Source of the DNA: Shewanella amazonensis SB2B
Lineage (GTDB): Bacteria > Pseudomonadota > Gammaproteobacteria > Enterobacterales > Shewanellaceae
Assembly (NCBI RefSeq): GCF_000015245.1
Contig: NC_008700.1
Coordinates: 3,608,501 to 3,672,500, forward strand
DNA length: 64,000 bases
Direction of reading: 5' to 3'
Part shown: positions 1 to 9,092 of the stretch, piece by piece
Position numbering within the stretch: the first letter of the stretch is position 1
Layout of the letters: every line of letters begins with the position of its first letter
The notes under the pieces: generated by a model
Told to the model about the DNA's origin: nothing
Seen by the model: only the letters and a program-made list of their open reading frames with translations
The model's database searches: none
Translations under genes and position numbers: made by a program

Positions 1-175
1 CCATGGCCGCCAGCACCTCGTCAGACTGATGAATGGCTATCACAGGCCCCTGGGCCAGGATGTTCAGATCCTGATCGGTTACCAGGGTGGCAATCTCCAG
101 GATCCGGTCCACTTCGGGCTCCAATCCTGTCATCTCAAGATCAATCCAAATCAGATTTTTTGCGTCTGCAGCCAT
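1..175 (-). CDS. orn: Oligoribonuclease, N-terminal part (cut by window edge)
   Basis: Reading leftward from the ATG at 175, the first 58 codons encode a DnaQ-like (DEDD) exonuclease start, with NLIWIDLEMTGLEP near residues 7-20. The IDLEMTG segment carries the first metal-binding Asp and Glu of exonuclease motif I. Oligoribonuclease degrades two- to five-nucleotide RNA fragments to mononucleotides in the cytoplasm. The rest of the gene lies beyond the left edge. It diverges from rsgA, and orn, rsgA, psd and mscM also cluster in E. coli. The identification is firm despite the truncation because motif I and the neighbours agree. Confidence 0.93.
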   Translation of the reverse strand, partial: MAADAKNLIWIDLEMTGLEPEVDRILEIATLVTDQDLNILAQGPVIAIHQSDEVLAAM

Positions 176-285
176 ATACCTGCCTTTTGGTTCCCGTGCC
201 GTATTTTCAGGCTTTTTTGTCAAAGACCGTGTATCATAATGCTTTTTATCCCCAACCACATCAGATTATTGACGAAGATAGCTTT

Positions 286-1341
286 GTGAGTAAAAAGAAA
301 CCTCTCAGTCATGGCCAATTGCGCCGTATGCGCGCCAATCATGAAAAGCGGCTCAGCCGCGGCAAGCTCGACAACCAAGCACCTGAATTACAGGATAGTT
401 CACTCGGTCAGGAAGAACCCGCGGTGGTCATTTCCCGCTTCGGTCAGCATGCCGATGTGGAGATCAGCAGTGGTGAAATCATTCGCTGCAACATTCGCAG
501 AACCATACAAAGCTTGGTTACCGGAGATAAGGTGATTATCCGTCAGGCGCTGGAAGATGGCAGCGCCATTGGTGGCGTGGTGGAAGCCGTGCATCCCCGC
601 ACCTCGTCACTGACCCGACCGGATTTGTATGACGGCGTAAAAATCATTGCCGCCAATATCGACCAGATCCTGATTGTTTCCTCCGTTGTGCCAGCCTTTA
701 CTACGCAGATAATTGACCGATATTTGGTTGCCTCGGAAGACACGGGGATTTCGCCCGTTATCATCCTCAATAAAATCGACCTGATGAATGATGAGGACAG
801 AGCCGATATCGAAGCCGCGCTCGGCAGATACCGCTCGCTGGGATACCCGGTATACGAAGTCAGCAGTAAATCAAAAGCCGGTATCGACACGGTAAAAGCA
901 TTACTTAACGACAAAATCAGTGTGTTTGTCGGCCAGTCCGGCGTGGGTAAGTCTTCCATGATCAATGCCTTGCTGCCCGATGCAGAACTGCTGACCGGCG
1001 AAGTATCCGAAGGCTCGGGCCTTGGCCAACACACCACCACCACCGCCAGATTGTTGCACTTGCCAAGCGGTGGCGATCTGATAGATTCCCCCGGCGTACG
1101 CGAATTCGCCCTCTGGCATCTTCCCCCAGACCGAGTCAGCTGGTGCTTCACTGAATTTCGCGACTACCTCGGCACCTGTAAATTCCGTGATTGTAAACAC
1201 CTGGATGATCCGGGCTGCAGTCTTCGCGAAGCACTGGAAGCCGGCAAAATCCATCAGGACAGATTCAATAATTATCACAGGATCATCGCCAGTCTGGATG
1301 AACAGCGTCACGCACGTCATTTCAGACACAACGAAGAATGA
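286..1341 (+). CDS. rsgA: Ribosome small-subunit biogenesis GTPase RsgA
   Basis: RsgA is a circularly permuted GTPase that binds the nearly mature 30S subunit and is stimulated by it. An N-terminal OB-fold is followed by the permuted G motifs: NKID (G4) at about residue 162, GQSGVGKSS (G1/P-loop) at 216-224 and DSPG (G3) at about 267. A C-terminal zinc site has Cys298, Cys303, His305 and Cys311. I chose the GTG at 286 because it gives the usual start VSKKKPLSHGQLRRMR and a normal 351-aa length. The open frame upstream to 160 overlaps orn and has no family similarity. psd follows after 36 bp in the same direction. Confidence 0.96.
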   Translation: MSKKKPLSHGQLRRMRANHEKRLSRGKLDNQAPELQDSSLGQEEPAVVISRFGQHADVEISSGEIIRCNIRRTIQSLVTGDKVIIRQALEDGSAIGGVVEAVHPRTSSLTRPDLYDGVKIIAANIDQILIVSSVVPAFTTQIIDRYLVASEDTGISPVIILNKIDLMNDEDRADIEAALGRYRSLGYPVYEVSSKSKAGIDTVKALLNDKISVFVGQSGVGKSSMINALLPDAELLTGEVSEGSGLGQHTTTTARLLHLPSGGDLIDSPGVREFALWHLPPDRVSWCFTEFRDYLGTCKFRDCKHLDDPGCSLREALEAGKIHQDRFNNYHRIIASLDEQRHARHFRHNEE

Positions 1342-1377
1342 TCCGGCAACAAATTGAAAGCAAAAGGACAACGACAA

Positions 1378-2241
1378 GTGGATAAAGTGAAAATCGCCCT
1401 TCAATACCTGATGCCCAAACATTTGGTATCACGCATCGTGGGTAAATTTGCCGCTGCCGAGGCGGGTTTTGTCACCACCGCCTTTATCAAATGGTTTATC
1501 AAGCAGTACGGCATCAACATGAGTGAAGCCCTGCATTCCAATCCCGAGGCCTACAAAACCTTCAACGACTTCTTTACCCGTGAACTGAAACCCGGTCTGC
1601 GCCCTATAGACCAGGCTGAAGACATCATGGTACATCCCGTTGATGGCGCGGTAAGCCAGCTGGGCCCCATCGAGGATGGCCGCATTTTCCAGGCCAAGGG
1701 GCACCACTACTCGGCGCTGGCGCTTTTAGGTGGTCAGGCCGATGATGCAGCCCGTTTTGAAGAAGGTGATTTTGCCACCATTTACCTGGCGCCGAAGGAT
1801 TACCATCGTATCCACATGCCCATCAAAGGCACACTGTCAAAAATGACCTATGTGCCCGGAGAGCTCTTTTCGGTTAACCCACTGACAGCCCGCAATGTGC
1901 CTGGTCTGTTTGCTCGCAACGAGCGTGTTGTGGCGATTTTCGAGACCGACAAAGGCCCGCTGGCCATGGTACTTGTGGGTGCTACCATAGTCGCCAGCAT
2001 TGAAACCGTCTGGGCAGGCACTGTCACGCCGCCAACCGGTAAAAAGGTCTTTACCTGGGACTACCCCACCGAAGGCCCAGAAGCCCTTACACTGGAGAAA
2101 GGCGCCGAAATGGGCCGCTTCAAGCTTGGCAGTACAGTGGTGATGCTGTTTGCCAAAGATGCCATCGATGACTTCGCTGACGGCGTAAAGCCTGAAGCGG
2201 TTACCCGCATGGGTCAGCCTTTCGCCAAACTGGAGGACTGA
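1378..2241 (+). CDS. psd: Phosphatidylserine decarboxylase proenzyme
   Basis: This inner-membrane enzyme decarboxylates phosphatidylserine to phosphatidylethanolamine, the main gammaproteobacterial phospholipid. The self-cleavage motif LGST lies at residues 250-253. Ser252 becomes the pyruvoyl group after the proenzyme splits into beta and alpha chains. The GTG at 1378 gives the family start (V/M)DKVKIALQYLMPKHL and 287 aa, with AAAGGA just upstream. The TTG at 1354 would add eight unlikely residues. The stop overlaps the next ATG by one base, which suggests translational coupling to the EamA transporter. Confidence 0.96.
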   Translation: MDKVKIALQYLMPKHLVSRIVGKFAAAEAGFVTTAFIKWFIKQYGINMSEALHSNPEAYKTFNDFFTRELKPGLRPIDQAEDIMVHPVDGAVSQLGPIEDGRIFQAKGHHYSALALLGGQADDAARFEEGDFATIYLAPKDYHRIHMPIKGTLSKMTYVPGELFSVNPLTARNVPGLFARNERVVAIFETDKGPLAMVLVGATIVASIETVWAGTVTPPTGKKVFTWDYPTEGPEALTLEKGAEMGRFKLGSTVVMLFAKDAIDDFADGVKPEAVTRMGQPFAKLED

Positions 2242-3122
2242 TGTCCAAGGCCTCGTCGGGACTGCTTGAGTTACACTCTGCCGTATTGCTGTTTGGCGGT
2301 ACCGCGCTTTTCTCCAAGCTTATCCCGCTCGGGGCACTCGATATCACCGTCTATCGCTGCGCCATCGCCGCCCTGGTGTTGGCGCTCATTGTCAAAGCCA
2401 CCCGCCATTCTCTCCGGCTTGGCAACAAAAGAGACTATGGCATTGCACTGGCCCTTGGTGTCATCGTCAGCCTCCACTGGGTCACCTATTTTGCCTCTAT
2501 GCAAATGTCCTCGGTCGCCATAGGCATGATTGCCTTTTTCACCTACCCGGTGATGACTGTGTTGGTAGAACCCCTCATCAACGGCACCCGTCCCCACCTG
2601 CGTGATCTTGTCTGTGGCGTGGCCGTACTCACTGGCGTGGCGCTGCTTATTCCCGAGGCCAGTTTGGGCAACGATATTACCCTGGGGATTTTGGTTGGCG
2701 TGCTGTCAGCAGCGCTCTTTACCGCCCGCAATTTGCTGCACAAACGCTATTTTGCCCAGTACACAGGCCCCCAGGCCATGTTCTATCAAACCCTCGTTGC
2801 CGTACTCTTTCTGGGCAGTTTTGTTGAATCCACACCACCGGAAGTAACCAGTGATGTTTGGCAGTTGCTGATTTTGCTCGGCGTTATCTTTACCGCCACG
2901 CCCCATGCACTTTTCACCTCGGCGCTGCGGCATTTAAGCGCCAAAACGGTAGGTTTGGTGTCTTGTCTTCAGCCCTTTTACGGGACCGTGCTGGCACTGC
3001 TGCTGCTTGGTGAAACCGTTAACCTCAGCACCCTGCTAGGTGGCCTGTTGGTGGTATCCACCGCCGTGTATGAAACCGCACAGAGTCACCGCCAGCAAAG
3101 GCAAAAAAAGGCCTTAGACTGA
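2241..3122 (+). CDS. EamA/DMT-family transporter, ten predicted membrane segments
   Basis: A 293-aa, strongly hydrophobic protein built of two repeated EamA halves, typical of the drug/metabolite transporter superfamily. The second half holds the characteristic run HALFTSALRHLSAKTVGLVS followed by a last helix pair. Substrates vary widely in this family, so none can be assigned. The start overlaps the psd stop by one base (TGATG), so it is probably translated from the same message. The short Arg/Lys-rich end (HRQQRQKK) should be cytoplasmic. It sits between psd and the channel gene, which adjoin each other in E. coli, so it appears to be an insertion into that order. Confidence 0.88.
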   Translation: MSKASSGLLELHSAVLLFGGTALFSKLIPLGALDITVYRCAIAALVLALIVKATRHSLRLGNKRDYGIALALGVIVSLHWVTYFASMQMSSVAIGMIAFFTYPVMTVLVEPLINGTRPHLRDLVCGVAVLTGVALLIPEASLGNDITLGILVGVLSAALFTARNLLHKRYFAQYTGPQAMFYQTLVAVLFLGSFVESTPPEVTSDVWQLLILLGVIFTATPHALFTSALRHLSAKTVGLVSCLQPFYGTVLALLLLGETVNLSTLLGGLLVVSTAVYETAQSHRQQRQKKALD

Positions 3123-3150
3123 CATACCAATTCCTGCTGGCTTTGATAAC

Positions 3151-6100
3151 ATGGCTGAGTTGATTTCACTTCAGCCCAAGTTTGGTGCCATGTTACGTTT
3201 TTTGCTGATTGCGTTCTTTTTTTTCCCACTTTTCTCCCTCGCCAACCCCTCTTTGCAGTTGGAAAAACGGCTGGGCTTCTCCCAGGGAACCAACACACCT
3301 CAGCCGAGTGTTTCTCAGCAAACACTGGAGCTGACAGAAACCGCCGAACTCCTTGCCCAACAGGCCGCTGAATATCAACAGCAGCTGCTGGGCTTTGTCG
3401 ATGAAAAAGCCCGTTTGCAAAAGGCGCTGGCGGCGACACAAAAAGACTTGCCATTGGCCAGACGGCAGGATTTGAATCAGCAGGCATCGGCAGCCTATTT
3501 ACAGCTGTCGACCTTAAAGGAAGAAGAAACCCAACTCATACAGCAGCACAGTACGCTGCTGCAACGTCATAATCAGTTGCCCACCGCGGTGGCAAATGCC
3601 AGACAAGCCCTTATCCAGCATCAAAAGGCTCCCCAAGCCCCATTGGACAGCCCCAACGGGGCTTTGCAATTGGCCCAGCGACGCTATTACGAGCAGAACC
3701 TGGCCACACTCGAGGCTGAACAGGCATCCAGCCAGAAACGTATAGAACTGGCGCAATTCAAATTGCAGTTGGTACGGGCACAGTTGCGGCAACAGGAACT
3801 CTTCATCGAAAAGCTGAACCGCGCCATTAGCAGCCAGCGTCAGGCCGTTACAGACGCGACGCTGGCCAACAACGTCTCCACAGACACAGAGCCCCAGGAT
3901 GCCCTCTCCCAGCAGCTGCAAACCAACAATGCCCTGCTTGGGCAAAAACTGCAGACCCTGACCCTGCAGATAGACAACGTGGTCGACATGCAGGAAGTGG
4001 CCGAAAAGCGCTATCAGGAACAGTCACTGCAAGTCTCCAGCGTTCAGGAACAAATCTCCTGGGTGAAAACCAATTCCGCCTTTGGCGAACGCTTTTTACA
4101 GATGTTGCAAAGCCTGCCAAAGCCCCCCAATCCAGAACATTTACAAAATCAAATCGCCGATGCACGTCTGGCCCGTTACCAGATGGAGCAGGAGCTGGCG
4201 CGTAATCAGGAACAACTGGATCAAAAATCCCTCTACAGCGAAGCACAGTACAGCCTGCTCCAGGCCGAGCAAAAACTACTGAAGCAGATGCTGCAGGGTT
4301 TTGACTTGCTGCTGAGCGAGTTGGCAAAACTCAAGGTGAGCCACACTGAGCTCAATGCCCAATATGTCACCTTGAAAAATACCCTCAGTGAGCACCTGTT
4401 TTGGGTACCCAACGCCGCTCCCATCGGCAAGCTCTGGCTGACAGATTTGCATCGCAGCCTGATCTGGCTTGTTCAACAGGCACCATGGCAGCAATTGTCG
4501 ATGGCACTGGATGAACAGAGTGATTACTGGTCGTGGTGGCTGATTTTACTGGTGCTCTGCTGGGTGATTCAGGATGTGATACGCCCTCGATTTGATAAGG
4601 CCATGAATCACTTTTTACAGCCCGTCGGCAACGTGACCCAGGATGATTTCAAGTACACCTTCGAAACCCTGCTGCTGACCCTGGGTTACGCCTTGCTTCG
4701 CCCTGCCCCCATTGTTCTGGCCGGCGGCTTTTTCATGCTTAGTCAGTACAATCTGGTGCAGGCCGTGGGTGCCGGTATCCTGGTGTCCGGTTGTGTCTAT
4801 CTGGTTTACCGCTTTATGTTTCTGCTGTCTATTGAGAAAGGCCTGCTGATAGGCCATTTCCGTAGGCCCAGGGAGGTAATCGAGCATGGTAAGCAGCGCC
4901 TTAAGGCGGCGATGCTACTGGCTCTGCCCCTGGTGGCCGTAGTCAGTTTCACCGAAATTCTGGATGTCTCTCTGGTCAGAAACAGTCTCGGCCGGGGCGC
5001 CTTTATTTTGCTGTGCCTGCAACTGCTGTGGTTCTATCGCGATATCCTCAAATACGCCAAAGGCTACCGTCAAAGCCACGAGCCCCAGGGAAAGAACCGC
5101 CGTCTGCTGCAGCGCTTTTTATGGTTGATGTTGCTGCTGACTCCCGCTATTTGTACCTTGCTGGCGCTGCGCGGTTTTTACTTCACTTCGTTCCAGCTTA
5201 TGTTGCAGCTGCAGATATCCCTGTTGCTGGCACTGGGCTTTTTGCTGCTGTATCAACTTATCAAGCGTTGGATGCTGATTGAGAGGCGCCGAATCGCTTT
5301 TGACCGCGCCAAGGCAAAACGGGCTGAAAAGCTGGCACAGCGGGAGCGGGGTGAAACTGTATCCGCAGACAGCCAGGATGTGTATGAAGAGCCAAAAGTA
5401 GATCTCGAAACCATTTCCAGTCAGTCACTTGGACTGGTTCGTTCCTTGTTGATTCTAGCGTTTCTGGCCAGCTTGATTGGCCTGTGGACGCAAACCCACT
5501 CGGCGCTGTTTTCCTTCCTCGACGGCATCAACCTCTGGACCAGTACCGCCATTATTGACGGTGGCGAACAGCTGGTGCCCATTACCCTGAAGTCGGTGCT
5601 GTTTGGGGTGCTTATCATGGTGTTCTCGCTGATGATAGCCACCAATTTGCCCGGCCTGCTGGAGCTGGTTATTCTGCAGCGACTGGACTTAACCCCGGGC
5701 ACAGGTTTTGCCATTACCACGGTCAGCCGCTACCTGGTGGTGATGGTGGGCACCCTCGTGGGCTTCTCCACGCTGGGGATGGAGTGGTCCAAGTTACAGT
5801 GGCTGATTGCCGCTCTGTCGGTGGGCTTGGGTTTTGGTTTGCAGGAGATTTTTGCCAACTTTATTTCGGGTCTTATCATACTGTTTGAAAAACCAGTGCG
5901 TATCGGCGATACGGTGACCATTCGCGATCTCACCGGCACCGTCAGTAAAATTCAGATTCGAGCCACCACCATCATAGATTGGGACAGAAAAGAAATTATC
6001 GTCCCCAATAAGGCCTTTATCACCGAGCAGCTGATCAACTGGTCGCTGTCCGACCCGATAACCCGGGTGATCATCAAGGTGGGCGTGGCCAGAGATTCCG

Positions 6101-6393
6101 ATCCCGCCAAGGTCGAAGCCAGCCTTTATCAGGCCATCAAAGAATGCCAGCATGCACTGCACACTCCTGAGCCCGAAGTCTGGTTCGCTGGCTTTGGTCA
6201 GCACACCCAGGATTATGAAGTAAGAGCTTATGCCAAGGATATGGGCAGCCGCTGGCCGCTGCGACACGATCTGCACAAACGTATCAGTACCAAGCTGAAA
6301 GAAAACAATCTGGAGCTGGCCTATCCCCAGATGGAAATCACCATCAATCAAGGGGGTGTGCCGAGCCGTGACGCCCAAATCCAACTGCGCTGA
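3151..6393 (+). CDS. mscM: Large mechanosensitive channel of the MscM/MscK type
   Basis: A 1080-aa protein with a signal peptide (LRFLLIAFFFFPLFSLA), a long Gln-rich coiled-coil periplasmic region to about residue 440, a central block of membrane helices and a C-terminal MscS domain. The MscS pore helix and beta domain show as GLGFGLQEIFANFISGLIIL followed by FEKPVRIGDTVTIRD. Such channels open under membrane tension to release solutes on osmotic downshock. The position after psd matches E. coli mscM (yjeP), hence the name; MscK is the alternative. ATG 3151 gives the longest form. ATG 3190 would start directly at the signal peptide; neither has a good ribosome binding site. Confidence 0.88.
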   Translation: MAELISLQPKFGAMLRFLLIAFFFFPLFSLANPSLQLEKRLGFSQGTNTPQPSVSQQTLELTETAELLAQQAAEYQQQLLGFVDEKARLQKALAATQKDLPLARRQDLNQQASAAYLQLSTLKEEETQLIQQHSTLLQRHNQLPTAVANARQALIQHQKAPQAPLDSPNGALQLAQRRYYEQNLATLEAEQASSQKRIELAQFKLQLVRAQLRQQELFIEKLNRAISSQRQAVTDATLANNVSTDTEPQDALSQQLQTNNALLGQKLQTLTLQIDNVVDMQEVAEKRYQEQSLQVSSVQEQISWVKTNSAFGERFLQMLQSLPKPPNPEHLQNQIADARLARYQMEQELARNQEQLDQKSLYSEAQYSLLQAEQKLLKQMLQGFDLLLSELAKLKVSHTELNAQYVTLKNTLSEHLFWVPNAAPIGKLWLTDLHRSLIWLVQQAPWQQLSMALDEQSDYWSWWLILLVLCWVIQDVIRPRFDKAMNHFLQPVGNVTQDDFKYTFETLLLTLGYALLRPAPIVLAGGFFMLSQYNLVQAVGAGILVSGCVYLVYRFMFLLSIEKGLLIGHFRRPREVIEHGKQRLKAAMLLALPLVAVVSFTEILDVSLVRNSLGRGAFILLCLQLLWFYRDILKYAKGYRQSHEPQGKNRRLLQRFLWLMLLLTPAICTLLALRGFYFTSFQLMLQLQISLLLALGFLLLYQLIKRWMLIERRRIAFDRAKAKRAEKLAQRERGETVSADSQDVYEEPKVDLETISSQSLGLVRSLLILAFLASLIGLWTQTHSALFSFLDGINLWTSTAIIDGGEQLVPITLKSVLFGVLIMVFSLMIATNLPGLLELVILQRLDLTPGTGFAITTVSRYLVVMVGTLVGFSTLGMEWSKLQWLIAALSVGLGFGLQEIFANFISGLIILFEKPVRIGDTVTIRDLTGTVSKIQIRATTIIDWDRKEIIVPNKAFITEQLINWSLSDPITRVIIKVGVARDSDPAKVEASLYQAIKECQHALHTPEPEVWFAGFGQHTQDYEVRAYAKDMGSRWPLRHDLHKRISTKLKENNLELAYPQMEITINQGGVPSRDAQIQLR

Positions 6394-6407
6394 GCCAAGG
6401 AGAACCC

Positions 6408-7130
6408 ATGTTAATTTTTGCTCATCGGGGTGCCAGCGGTTATGCCCCGGAAAATACCCTCAAAGCCATGGCATTGGCACTTGAGCTGGAGGCAGAAGCG
6501 GTGGAACTTGACGTGCATAACGTCGAAGGTGAATTAGTGGTATTTCACGATCGGCGTTTGGAAGGCAAAAGCAATGGCAAAGGACTCATCCACCGCCACA
6601 CGCTGGCCGAACTGGAAAAGCTGTCGGTTCGCGGTGAGCCTATCCCAACCTTGTGGCAGGTGCTCGAACTCCTCAATGCCCGATGCATAGTGAATATCGA
6701 ATTAAAGGGCATTCATACCGGTGAGCCCATGAAGGCCCTTTACCACAGAGCCGTCGCCGAGCTTGGTTATTCACCCGAGCAGCTGCTGATTTCCTCGTTC
6801 AACCATCCTGAGCTGGCCGATTTCAAGGCAGATGTGCCCGAAGCACGGATTGCACCGCTGCTGGGTTCGCTGCCTTTGGATGGTGCTGCCATCGCAGGGC
6901 AAATGCAGGCCTGGTCATTGCATCTTGATGTCAGTTTTATCAGCCAGACGATAGTGGACCAGGCACACGCCATGGGCGTGAAAGTGTACGTTTACACCGT
7001 GGATGATGGCGATGATATCCGCGCGCTTGCTGCCATGGGGGTAGACGGGGTATTTGCCAATTACCCCGACCTGGCACGAAAGGCCCTTGGCGAGCCGTCA
7101 AGCTGCGATTATCGGCACTGGTTTGGCTGA
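6408..7130 (+). CDS. Cytoplasmic glycerophosphodiester phosphodiesterase
   Basis: A 240-aa GDPD-family TIM-barrel enzyme that hydrolyses glycerophosphodiesters to sn-glycerol 3-phosphate and an alcohol. The family signature HRGASGYAPENT runs from His6, the metal ligands Glu33 and Asp35 lie in VELDVH, and the second active-site His is His47 in VVFHD. There is no signal peptide, so it should act in the cytoplasm like UgpQ. AAGGAG lies just upstream of the ATG and the gene starts 15 bp after the channel stop, so the two may share a message. Its place among phospholipid genes suits a role in recycling lipid headgroups. Confidence 0.92.
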   Translation: MLIFAHRGASGYAPENTLKAMALALELEAEAVELDVHNVEGELVVFHDRRLEGKSNGKGLIHRHTLAELEKLSVRGEPIPTLWQVLELLNARCIVNIELKGIHTGEPMKALYHRAVAELGYSPEQLLISSFNHPELADFKADVPEARIAPLLGSLPLDGAAIAGQMQAWSLHLDVSFISQTIVDQAHAMGVKVYVYTVDDGDDIRALAAMGVDGVFANYPDLARKALGEPSSCDYRHWFG

Positions 7131-7160
7131 CAGTACACAACCCCAGTGCACAGCCTGAGT

Positions 7161-7493
7161 TTACAACTGACGCTGGCGCTGTGCCCAAACCCCGATAAAG
7201 ATAAAACTTAATACCAGCACAGGCACCAACCAGGTGCCTGTCAGCCCTCTGAGTCCGGAAGCCAGCTGCGGCGCAAGCCAAACGATGAGTATGCCAAAGC
7301 CAAAAGCATTGATAAGAATAAACAGGCTCGTGCGCACCACAAAGTGACGCGCACCCACCAGTCGTTGCAGTGCTCGATTGATATCCGGGGCCAAGACGAT
7401 GAGCACACACGCCACCAGTGCCGTGGCTATTTCCGACATCCAGGGGTGAAGGGATGCCGCCAACTTATTACAGAGTACTTGAATTGTTTCCAT
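7161..7493 (-). CDS. DUF3392-family inner-membrane protein
   Basis: A 110-aa protein with three predicted membrane helices, roughly residues 19-37, 52-72 and 86-104, and a positively charged end (QRQRQL). The sequence resembles the DUF3392 family of small proteobacterial membrane proteins, whose function is unknown. It converges on the GDPD gene with only 30 bp between stops and diverges from the dehydrogenase at 7548. No motif suggests catalysis. The family assignment is from recall and should be confirmed by a profile search. Confidence 0.75.
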   Translation of the reverse strand: METIQVLCNKLAASLHPWMSEIATALVACVLIVLAPDINRALQRLVGARHFVVRTSLFILINAFGFGILIVWLAPQLASGLRGLTGTWLVPVLVLSFIFIGVWAQRQRQL

Positions 7494-7547
7494 ACGACTA
7501 AAGTAGTTATGATAGCGCGATAACTACAAGAATAAGGGGAACATACC

Positions 7548-8474
7548 TTGAGACACAAGCTACTGCTTCTGACCCGCGAAAATGAGCGTTACCGCAGCTT
7601 GCTCGCGTCCTGCCATCTGCCGGAGCTTGAGCTGTTGGATGACAATCCGGCCAATATCCGACTGGCTGACATCTGGCTGGCCGAGCCTGGGCTGGCCGCC
7701 CCCCTTGTAAACCACGCCTCCGGGCTGCGCTGGATGCAGTCCACCTTCGCCGGAGTCGATCTGTTGGTTAAACCCCGCCAACGTCGAGACTATTTGCTCA
7801 CCAACGTGCGGGGCATTTTCGGTCCTCTGATGAGTGAGTACCTCTTTGGCTACCTGCTCGCCCGCCAACGGGAACACGACCTCTATAAGAGCCAACAACA
7901 ACAAAAACTGTGGCTGCCGGGCAGTTACAAGACCCTGCAAGGGTCAGAGCTGTTATTGCTTGGTACAGGCTCCATCGCCAAGCATCTGGCACAAACCGCA
8001 AAACACTTCGGCATGAAAGTGGCTGGCATCAATCGCAGCGCCAAGGCCACTGAGGGCTTTGATGAAGTGGCCACCCTGGAGGCCTTGCCGACACTCATGG
8101 CAAGGGCCGATGCCATTGCCAGCATTTTGCCGAGTACCGAGGCCACCCGGGGAATTTTAAATGAAAACATTCTGGCCCGGATGAAACCCGATGCTGTGCT
8201 GTTCAATCTCGGCCGGGGGGATGTGCTGGATTTGGATGCACTTGAGCGTCAGCTCAGGCAACATCCACAGCAGCAGGCGGTGTTGGATGTGTTCAATCAG
8301 GAGCCACTGCCGGAAGATCATCCTATCTGGGGTCTTGGCAACGTCATAGTCACTCCACATATCGCGGCGCCGAGCTTTCCTGAGCAAGTTGCGGAAATCT
8401 TCAGCAGCAATTACCACAAGTTTCTGCTCGGAGAGACCCTGTCTCACCGTGTGAATTTCGAGCGGGGCTATTAA
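7548..8474 (+). CDS. D-2-hydroxyacid dehydrogenase
   Basis: A 308-aa NAD(P)-dependent oxidoreductase that should interconvert 2-oxoacids and D-2-hydroxyacids. The Rossmann motif GTGSIA begins at Gly139. The catalytic triad is in the expected order: Arg223 in LGRGD, Glu252 in NQEPL and His271 in TPHIAA. The start is a TTG at 7548 with AAGGGG about 11 bases upstream; no ATG lies near enough. The exact substrate (glyoxylate, hydroxypyruvate or another) cannot be read from the sequence. An intrinsic terminator follows at about 8521. Confidence 0.9.
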   Translation: MRHKLLLLTRENERYRSLLASCHLPELELLDDNPANIRLADIWLAEPGLAAPLVNHASGLRWMQSTFAGVDLLVKPRQRRDYLLTNVRGIFGPLMSEYLFGYLLARQREHDLYKSQQQQKLWLPGSYKTLQGSELLLLGTGSIAKHLAQTAKHFGMKVAGINRSAKATEGFDEVATLEALPTLMARADAIASILPSTEATRGILNENILARMKPDAVLFNLGRGDVLDLDALERQLRQHPQQQAVLDVFNQEPLPEDHPIWGLGNVIVTPHIAAPSFPEQVAEIFSSNYHKFLLGETLSHRVNFERGY

Positions 8475-8518
8475 GCCAACCCGCTGAACGAAAGCAAGGT
8501 TTTGATTTGATATGTTGT

Positions 8519-8543
8519 AAAAAGGCGCCAATTGCGCTTTTTT
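8519..8543 (+). terminator. Intrinsic terminator after the dehydrogenase
   Basis: A short GC stem GCGC-CAATT-GCGC is preceded by A residues and followed by six T. It lies about 45 bases past the stop codon of the dehydrogenase gene. Confidence 0.65.
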
Positions 8544-8688
8544 GTTTTTGACCAACTTTAAGAGCGAGAAGCGTAAAACCTTACTAACGCCACCACTCAT
8601 AGCGTTTCTGGCGGTTTTGGGGATTGGGTTAGTCCATTTTCAGATAACCACTAAGTGAGAAATAGCTCACCTATATAAAAAAGCGTTA

Positions 8689-8718
8689 TTGATGATGAGA
8701 ACGGTTTTTATTTATAAT
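8689..8718 (+). promoter_or_regulatory. Promoter of bfd with an overlapping Fur-like operator
   Basis: A sigma70-type promoter is visible: TTGATG (-35) at 8689-8694, an 18-base spacer, and a perfect TATAAT (-10) at 8713-8718. Bases 8691-8709 match the 19-bp Fur consensus at 12 of 19 positions by eye. A Fur site placed between the two promoter boxes would repress under iron-replete conditions. This agrees with known iron control of bfd in other proteobacteria. The promoter is likely; the Fur site is only suggestive. Confidence 0.5.
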
Positions 8719-8751
8719 CCACATCATTCAACCGCCGGAGCATTTTTCACC

Positions 8752-8943
8752 ATGTATGTCTGTGTTTGTTATGCCGTGACAGATACCCAAATCCAGGAAG
8801 CCGTTCATCAGGGCGATATTACCTTGGCCGCGGTGAAAAAACGCCTGGGTGTTGGCAGCCAGTGTGGTAAATGCATTCAAACGACCCTCGAAGTGATTCA
8901 GCGCCAGCTGGACGTCGAGCCCAATTACTACGAAGTCGCCTGA
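8752..8943 (+). CDS. bfd: Bacterioferritin-associated ferredoxin
   Basis: A 63-aa [2Fe-2S] protein with cluster ligands Cys4, Cys6, Cys38 and Cys41 (CVC and CGKC). Bfd reduces the ferric mineral in bacterioferritin so that stored iron can be released when cells are iron-starved. The ATG at 8752 gives the usual start MYVCVCYAVTD. The longer frame from 8689 would begin inside the promoter. No bacterioferritin gene is adjacent. A bidirectional terminator shared with parC lies downstream. Confidence 0.95.
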   Translation: MYVCVCYAVTDTQIQEAVHQGDITLAAVKKRLGVGSQCGKCIQTTLEVIQRQLDVEPNYYEVA

Positions 8944-9030
8944 TACGGCATACTTTTCTCTCACTCAAGCAGCTGACCCCAAACGGCGCAAGGTAAGGTT
9001 TAGCTGCGCAGTCTGCGACTCAGATTCAAA

Positions 9031-9062
9031 TAAAAAAGCACTGCCAGGCAGTGCTTTTTTAT
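9031..9062. terminator. Bidirectional terminator between bfd and parC
   Basis: The stem AAGCACTGCC/GGCAGTGCTT has almost no loop and is flanked by A and T tracts, so it can end transcription of bfd (rightward) and parC (leftward). Confidence 0.9.
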
Positions 9063-9092
9063 TATTGTGTGTCAAACACACGTTTGCAGCGC

